Positions 58,401 through 64,000 of a stretch of 64,000 nucleotides of DNA are shown here, one piece after another. A model generated the notes under the pieces. That model was given only the letters and a program-made list of their open reading frames with translations. It ran no database searches and was not told the DNA's origin. The DNA lies in assembly GCA_003342815.1 (NCBI GenBank), contig PTEX01000234.1, positions 183,132-247,131 of the forward strand. The letters are read 5' to 3'. The stretch comes from Eudromia elegans. Lineage: Eukaryota; Chordata; Aves; Tinamiformes; Tinamidae. Position 1 is the stretch's first letter; each line of letters opens with the position of its first letter. Both the position numbers and the translations under genes were made by a program.

Positions 58401-60366
58401 AGATTTTTAACGGGAGTTAGAGCAACACTGGTAGTGTTTGACAGTTCACGCCAAGGGTTTTGCTCCTGATTTAGGCTCACTAAAAGGTTTCACAGCGATG
58501 CTTCGCCCCGTTTTGCTGCAGCCACAGAACGTGTCTGCTTCCCGCTTGTGCAGGCGCATCATGGTCATGCGCAGGAGCAGCAACCGAATGTCCCTGGGCT
58601 CCGAAGAGCAGCTGAGGGCACGGAGGTCCCCTGACTCCACGTGCTCCTTAGCACCCTCCTGGGGGGCATTTGCCTGTGACAGGATGGTGCGCCAGCAGCC
58701 ATCTCTTTAGAAGAGTGGGCCTATTACTCTGCTGAGTTGTACAGCCTTACACGTGGAAATGAACCCCCTTTGCAAAGCTCTGCAGTTGTTTTGTAGCGTT
58801 TTTATTTCAATGATGCAAGGGCTGTTTTTTACTGCCCAGCCCCTAATTAAGGCAGTGTTGACTGGTAAGTAATGGGCCGCAAAAGGTGTACCAAAAGATA
58901 ATTGAAGATGCACGCCAGATAAGCAGGGCAAGAGCAGCCTTTTTACGAGGTGTAAATGTCTGAAGACCAACTAGTGAAATTGATCTGGCCTCCTCCAGGA
59001 TGAAAGTCCTGTTGAACACGGGGGAGGCGCTTGGCGCGGGGGTGTCTGCAGGGCCGCGCTGCTGCCGGCAGAGCCCAGACGGGCGCCAGGGCAGAGCCCC
59101 GGCGGCGCTGGTGGTGCCTCCTGCCCTGCCCGCACACGTCGTGTCGTGTCGTGTCTTGGGGGCACCTCCCTCCAGCGCCTCGCGCCAGGGCTGCTCCTGC
59201 TGCCCCGGCCTGGACCAAGATCCATAGAAAGCTTTTTCACAGCCCCCTTGAAGAGCACCACAGCTGGTGCTTCTCTAACAGCTTTGGTGCCTCTCTCAAA
59301 TTTCCTTTAGGTACACAGCCTTAGTTTTTGCTCTGTTTCAGGCGTTTTCCTCATGTGGTTTGGTTCCTCTGCAGATGCTCTTATGCCCTGACCCTGGCAT
59401 AAAGGGGCACTGGCAGGAAATTGAGCAGATTCCTCATCCTGACACCATTCAAATCCAGGGGAAGACTGACATAGGCCAGCACAGGATCCCGAGGAGGATC
59501 TGTGGATTAAAGAAATAGTTTTATTAGGCAGGCTGTTTTCAGGGATATTTTTTCCTGCATACCTGTTCACTCCTTTCAATTCTGTTGATATCTGGTTTTA
59601 GAATGCGTTGTGAAATGAACCAAAAAATACAGGGGAAAAAAAAGAGATTATTACTCCTGTTTCATCTTAATGACAGATGGGGAGACTCACAAACCCTTTT
59701 CGTCATGACCGGCCAAAGGACTGTATGGACAGCAAGGGCTGGTCAGCGCTGTTGCCCGTAGCAGGGCACGGTCAGAGTGCAGCTGTAGCAGAAATTCTCG
59801 TGACGTTAGGCCAAGTCCGTGTGTCTCGGCACAAGGGGGGAGGAGGGAGAGGCAGAGATTGCCATCGTCTTTCCTGGAATCTCCCTCAAAAACAAAACTC
59901 ACAATCTAAGTCTCTATCAATTAGCATTGCAAAAATCTCTGAAAATGAAGGGTGTAAAGAGGCTGCCTGGCGGAGTGCCTGAAACAATAACTCCGGGAAG
60001 TGTGAACTGCTCTCTCTGTAGTCAGAGGATGTTAACAAAAGCCTCCTCTGTTTGACCTAGCTAGTCGTGATGGACCAAGTAGAGGCAAGTTGGTGCAAGC
60101 CCCAGCGTTTTTCCCTCCGCTGACTCCTCCCTATCTCTTCTGCACTGTCTATAGGGAGTACATGAATGTCCGGGGGGTCCCTCTCCTTTGGAGATCCATA
60201 CTGGGATCCTCTGCAAGCTCAGCTTTATGTTGCAGCCATTCCTACAAGGTCATGGCTTCTCCCACGAGAAACTGGAAATCTAGAAAGAGAAATAAGGGTC
60301 CTTATTGCCCTCTTCCCATATGGCTGCGGACCCTTGTGGTGGTGTTCCCCCTGTCTGCCCCTCCAC

Positions 60367-60367
<1 letters not shown>

Positions 60368-60408
<41 letters not shown>
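60368..60408. repeat. Poly(A) run of 41
   Basis: Forty-one consecutive A between CTCCACC and GTGGTCAGG. No target-site duplication or retrogene is evident beside it. Confidence 0.85.
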
Positions 60409-60410
<2 letters not shown>

Positions 60411-62069
60411 GGTCAGGCTTTGGAAGGAGTAGCTCAATTAACTGGCTCCTTCTTCTAGCCAGGTGCACCCTGGACATGGATGTGAGAGGGCACCGGGTGA
60501 TGTGGGGGATTTAAGGCTGGTGGAATTGGACCCCTGGAGCTGTGAATTCTGTAGGAGGAGTAGCTGATTTTGGATGTGTTGTAGAGATCATCCATAAAGC
60601 TATGCCGCCAAGCTCTGTACATTTGCTCATTATGTTTTAACCCACCCCTGCCTACGGAAGTATGTGTATACGTGAACACTATGGATGAAGGGAAGCTCAA
60701 GACCTAGCAGCACAGTCACAGTATTTAGCTTCTCTCACCTAGCTGCTTTTCCCGTTTCTCCCCTCACACCCCAACTCTTGGCCACACACAAGCGGTGTTT
60801 GCATGGAAGGGAAAATCTCGGAAGCGTTCCCGAGTTCTGGGGAGAAGGAGCCTCTCAGGGTGTGTCTGTGCCCTGGCCCTCCTGGCTTATGGGGACAGTA
60901 GGGCCCTAGAGTGGGGAGGAGGAGTAAGCAGTGGTTGAGAGCTGTTGCTTCCACATGTTTTGGACTGCACACTGCTGTGAGTGCTCAGAGCGTCTCACTG
61001 CTGTCGTACACGTTTGGCCTCACAGAGAGAGCTGTGAAAGGAATCTCAATAGGGACTCGCAGGAGGTGACTGTCACCTCTGGGCCAGCGTTCATTTCTGC
61101 TGTGAATTGCCACGGACTGTGTGCGATGTTGAAGCTGTTGCCCAGCTGAAGCCCGCGGCAGTTGCGTGGGTGACGGATCAGTCAAGGAGCCCTGCAGAAC
61201 ATGAGTTCTCTGCAGCAGCTCTTCACCTCGGCGCCCTGTAACTTCAGCGCGAGCTGGAGCCCGTCCCAAGGCTGACAAATGTTCGGGGACATCGAGACAA
61301 AAGACACATGAAGTAATGATGCCCTTGTTCCTGAACACCTTCAGTGATAGCCTTTAATGACCTCATTTGACAAATTATTACATTAGCTAATTGATTTGCT
61401 GCTGTTCTAATCCTTTTCTAACATCTAATCCTTTTAGGCATTCCCACTCTTGCTCTCAGTATATCCTTATGTCACTCTTGGCTCTCTGAATAGTATTTCT
61501 GGCCCACTTCTGGATTAATACTTTGGTCGTGATTTCACCTTGGTCTGAAGGCAGCAGGTTTGCTTGTTCTGTGCATGCTGGGGACGTGCAGAGCTGTCTG
61601 CATTGCAAGAAGTGGGGGAAGCACGTGAGAGAAGGTCGCGTGGAGCTCTTGGGCTCCCCAGGGACACGTCTCCTCCAGGGCCCTGTGGCACGCACAGGAG
61701 CGCAGCCTGGCCCTGTGGCACCTGCCGTGATCCCAGTGCCTAGGGAGGCCGTGTTGTTCACAGGAGAGTCCCCGGGCTGGCAGCAGGAGTGCAGGTGCCG
61801 GGTCAAACAGGAGAGGCCGGGGATCTCTCCCCGCCTGAGGGCCGGGACGGCTCCCCTGGGGAGCAGGGCCGCCGCGGGGCGCCCCTCGGCGCGGGGCCGC
61901 TCCCGCCGAGGGGGACAGGGCCGCGCGGCGCCCGCGGCGGGCGCGCCCCGGGGCAGGGACACAATGGAGGTGGCGGCCGCGCTGAGTCACCGCCCGGCCC
62001 GGCCCGGCTCCGCGGGTGGGGGTCGCCGCCGCCGCCGAGGCCTCATAAGGCGGCGGCGCCCGCAGGGGC

Positions 62070-62611
62070 NNNNNNNNNNNNNNNNNNNNNNNNNNNNNNN
62101 NNNNNNNNNNNNNNNNNNNNNNNNNNNNNNNNNNNNNNNNNNNNNNNNNNNNNNNNNNNNNNNNNNNNNNNNNNNNNNNNNNNNNNNNNNNNNNNNNNNN
62201 NNNNNNNNNNNNNNNNNNNNNNNNNNNNNNNNNNNNNNNNNNNNNNNNNNNNNNNNNNNNNNNNNNNNNNNNNNNNNNNNNNNNNNNNNNNNNNNNNNNN
62301 NNNNNNNNNNNNNNNNNNNNNNNNNNNNNNNNNNNNNNNNNNNNNNNNNNNNNNNNNNNNNNNNNNNNNNNNNNNNNNNNNNNNNNNNNNNNNNNNNNNN
62401 NNNNNNNNNNNNNNNNNNNNNNNNNNNNNNNNNNNNNNNNNNNNNNNNNNNNNNNNNNNNNNNNNNNNNNNNNNNNNNNNNNNNNNNNNNNNNNNNNNNN
62501 NNNNNNNNNNNNNNNNNNNNNNNNNNNNNNNNNNNNNNNNNNNNNNNNNNNNNNNNNNNNNNNNNNNNNNNNNNNNNNNNNNNNNNNNNNNNNNNNNNNN
62601 NNNNNNNNNNN
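62070..62611. other. Assembly gap, 542 N
   Basis: The run of undetermined bases sits in the most GC-rich part of the CpG island, where sequencing coverage is commonly lost. The real length is unknown. It probably hides the 5' UTR, start codon and first part of the coding exon that emerges at 62612. Confidence 0.98.
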
Positions 62612-62820
62612 GGCCCTGCCCCAGCAGCCGTGCCCCGGCAGCGCCCTGCCCCGCGGCTGCCCCGCCGGCGCGGGCGGCGTCCAGCTCTACGGGGACGACC
62701 AGCGGTACCTGCCCGCCAAGGAGAACCTCTGTAGGAGGCCCGTCCTAGACTGCCTGGGCGCCAACCAGGGCCTGGGCGAGGAGAACTATGTGTATTTCGC
62801 ACCCGACGCCTCTGCCGTGG
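62612..62820 (+). CDS. Partial first coding exon of an unidentified gene
   Basis: Read in the frame beginning at 62613, the sequence gives a proline/cysteine/glycine-rich start followed by a complex stretch (VQLYGDDQRYLPAKENLCRR, then PVLDCLGANQGLGEENYVYF). It ends at the strong donor GTGG/GTAAGG in phase 1. The codons are strongly GC3-biased, and the peptide composition looks like real protein rather than translated CpG island. The 5' end is lost in the gap. I do not recognise the family. The position right after a CpG-island promoter suggests the first coding exon of a gene running off the right edge. The frame stays open past the donor to a TGA at 63171-63173, so a single-exon reading is possible. 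Confidence 0.55.
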
Positions 62821-63173
62821 GTAAGGGTTTCGTTTCGGATTTCGGCGAATCTGACGTGAAACTGGAGCCCGAGCAGATGCGGCACAGCCCGGCTCTGGTG
62901 GCGGCGCACGACGCTGGTCTCCCGTCGGCGCTGGCGAAACACGACGGGAAGTACCAGGAGGTATTTTCTCCTGCGGCCCCGCTGCTCGGGCAGCAGCTGC
63001 TGGAGGCAGTAAATGACTGTGACCCTTACTGGCTGGGCGTGAGAAACGAAATTTGGGGCACGGGTTTCGATTCGGTGTTTGAGAATGAGCAAAATGCACA
63101 GCAAGGTGGGCCCAAAAGTTACCTTTTCGCTTTTGATGGCCACAGCTCAACCTACCATTTGGGTCACACGTGA

Positions 63174-64000
63174 AGCGGTGACAGTGGGTCTGTTGGCCTG
63201 TTGGAGACTCAATGGGTTTTGCTCGATTGGCAGTTTCATCCCAAGCAGCTAGAGGTTCTGCAGGTCCGAGTGTGGAGTCCTTGCTGTGTTGTTTGCGTGC
63301 AGGGAAGGGAAGGAAGCAAGCACACTTGGCAGGTGAACAGCCTGCTCTGTGTGTGCCGTTCCTCCCTGCGCTTTCCCCATCCCGCCCAAATTGCCCCCTG
63401 GCTACACATGGTATTTATTGCCTGCCCTTGGTCACTGGTACCACACACTGCCTGTACAAACACCTCCGCCTGTGCACTGCTCGTGGACGTTTCCAGGGCG
63501 AAGGCCTTAGTCCTTGGTGTTGGAGCTGGGTTGGATTCCCGCTGCCAGGCGTTCCGGCTCCCCAGGGTGGCCTTTGTGGCCCTGCTGTAGTGGCTTTCTG
63601 TGCCCAGCCTGGTCAGAAATCACTGTAACTCAGGAAAACTGTAGAAAACAGATATTGTATTTGCAGCTTTTTGGTGGAGAAAGTGTAACGCGAAAGGGAT
63701 ACAGACATGGGGAAAGCCACTGAGGTGGTAGAAGGGGAAGGGTCACGGGGTGTGTTAGTGGTTTAGATCTGCACCTGATTAAGGGCACTGATGTCTTTTC
63801 CTGGATATTTAATGTATAGTGTTTGTTATTTAAAATTGACCAATTATGTAGCCTTTTAAGAGGCAGTATTTTTATGGGGTTTTTTTTGTATGTCTTTTTT
63901 CTTTTATTTTTTCTGAATGTTAATATTTTAAAGGAATGTTGTTAATAGGAAACCCTCCAGACAAGTTCTTTACTAGAAGGAGGTTCTCTACCTGTGCGTG
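63174..64000 (+). other. Probable intron 1 of the partial gene
   Basis: Composition falls from CpG-rich to AT-rich toward the window edge. Several overlapping frames of up to 138 codons have no recognisable similarity. No second exon is visible before the window ends. Confidence 0.4.

Larger units (their letters stand above)
51840..61640. other. Intergenic stretch, no gene supported
   Basis: About 9.8 kb of mixed composition with simple repeats and a CR1 relic. The longest open frames (minus strand 53362-53931, 189 codons; plus strand 53661-54215, 184 codons; plus strand 57619-58137, 172 codons) overlap GC-richer DNA. They have no recognisable domains or convincing splice context. CG-richer patches lie around 53540-53900 and 59010-59180. 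Confidence 0.45.
61650..63100. promoter_or_regulatory. Large CpG island, interrupted by an assembly gap
   Basis: GC and CpG density climb from about 61650, peak around 61850-62069 and continue after the gap to about 63000. Just before the gap are an AP-1-type TGAGTCA (61983-61989) and a TATA-like CATAAGG within CCTCATAAGG (62041-62050, also CArG-like with one mismatch). This looks like the promoter of the partial gene to its right. Confidence 0.65.

Noticed and set aside
60090-60514. Plus-strand frames containing Lys runs
   Set aside because: The Lys runs come from the 41-base A-run. Nothing else in these frames is recognised.
61964-62069. ATG at 61964 (MEVAAALSHRPARPG...) as the start codon of the right-hand gene
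   Set aside because: It lies upstream of the TATA-like element, and its product is arginine/proline-rich CpG translation. The frame relation to the exon after the gap is unknowable.
61523-63150. Frames of 300-400 codons spanning the N gap on both strands
   Set aside because: Most of their length is undetermined bases. Only the 62612-62820 exon frame has protein-like composition and a donor.
1-64000. CRISPR arrays, operons, prokaryotic mobile elements, tRNA or rRNA genes
   Set aside because: None is seen. Spliced genes, CpG islands and CR1 sequence show vertebrate nuclear DNA.

Overview
This is vertebrate nuclear DNA, most likely from a bird. The genes have introns with GT-AG splice sites, are widely spaced and use CpG-rich promoters. 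A 5'-truncated CR1 LINE at 33419-33743 ends in the tandem ATTCTATG octamer typical of avian CR1. Older CR1 relics and two MIR-like SINE relics are also visible. Exons were found by joining open segments with compatible phases to remembered protein-family patterns. No alignment or search was run.

Layout. From 1 to about 11.4 kb I find no recognisable gene: there is a lone CpG-rich patch (about 3960-4340), an 8-copy 21-bp minisatellite (5000-5168) and an isolated polyadenylation signal (6497). From 11.4 to 38.8 kb on the plus strand lies an 11-exon gene for a fold-type II PLP enzyme of the threonine/serine dehydratase (IlvA/TdcB) family with a C-terminal ACT-like tail. I reconstruct 530 residues. 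The last exon lies 7.4 kb beyond the previous one, and a TAA just past the exon 10 donor makes the gene look finished too early. From 45.4 to 50.3 kb on the minus strand lies a complete four-exon TMEM254 (130 residues), with a CpG-island promoter at 50.06-50.48 kb. The two genes converge, with about 6.8 kb between their stop codons. From 50.5 to 61.6 kb there is no supported gene, only long poly(A)/poly(T) runs, a trinucleotide microsatellite, a 23-bp perfect palindrome and a CR1 relic. From 61.65 to 63.2 kb a strong CpG island is broken by a 542-base N gap. It carries one partial plus-strand coding exon, which I could not identify, ending at a good donor at 62821.

The most interesting item is the PLP enzyme. 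It keeps the Schiff-base lysine and the C-terminal ACT-like piece. However, the Asn loop and the glycine-rich phosphate loop are altered, and it has an N-terminal extension of about 140 residues with no domain I recognise. It may be a vertebrate paralogue with changed or lost catalysis. Nothing suggests that the three genes act together; they are ordinary neighbours.
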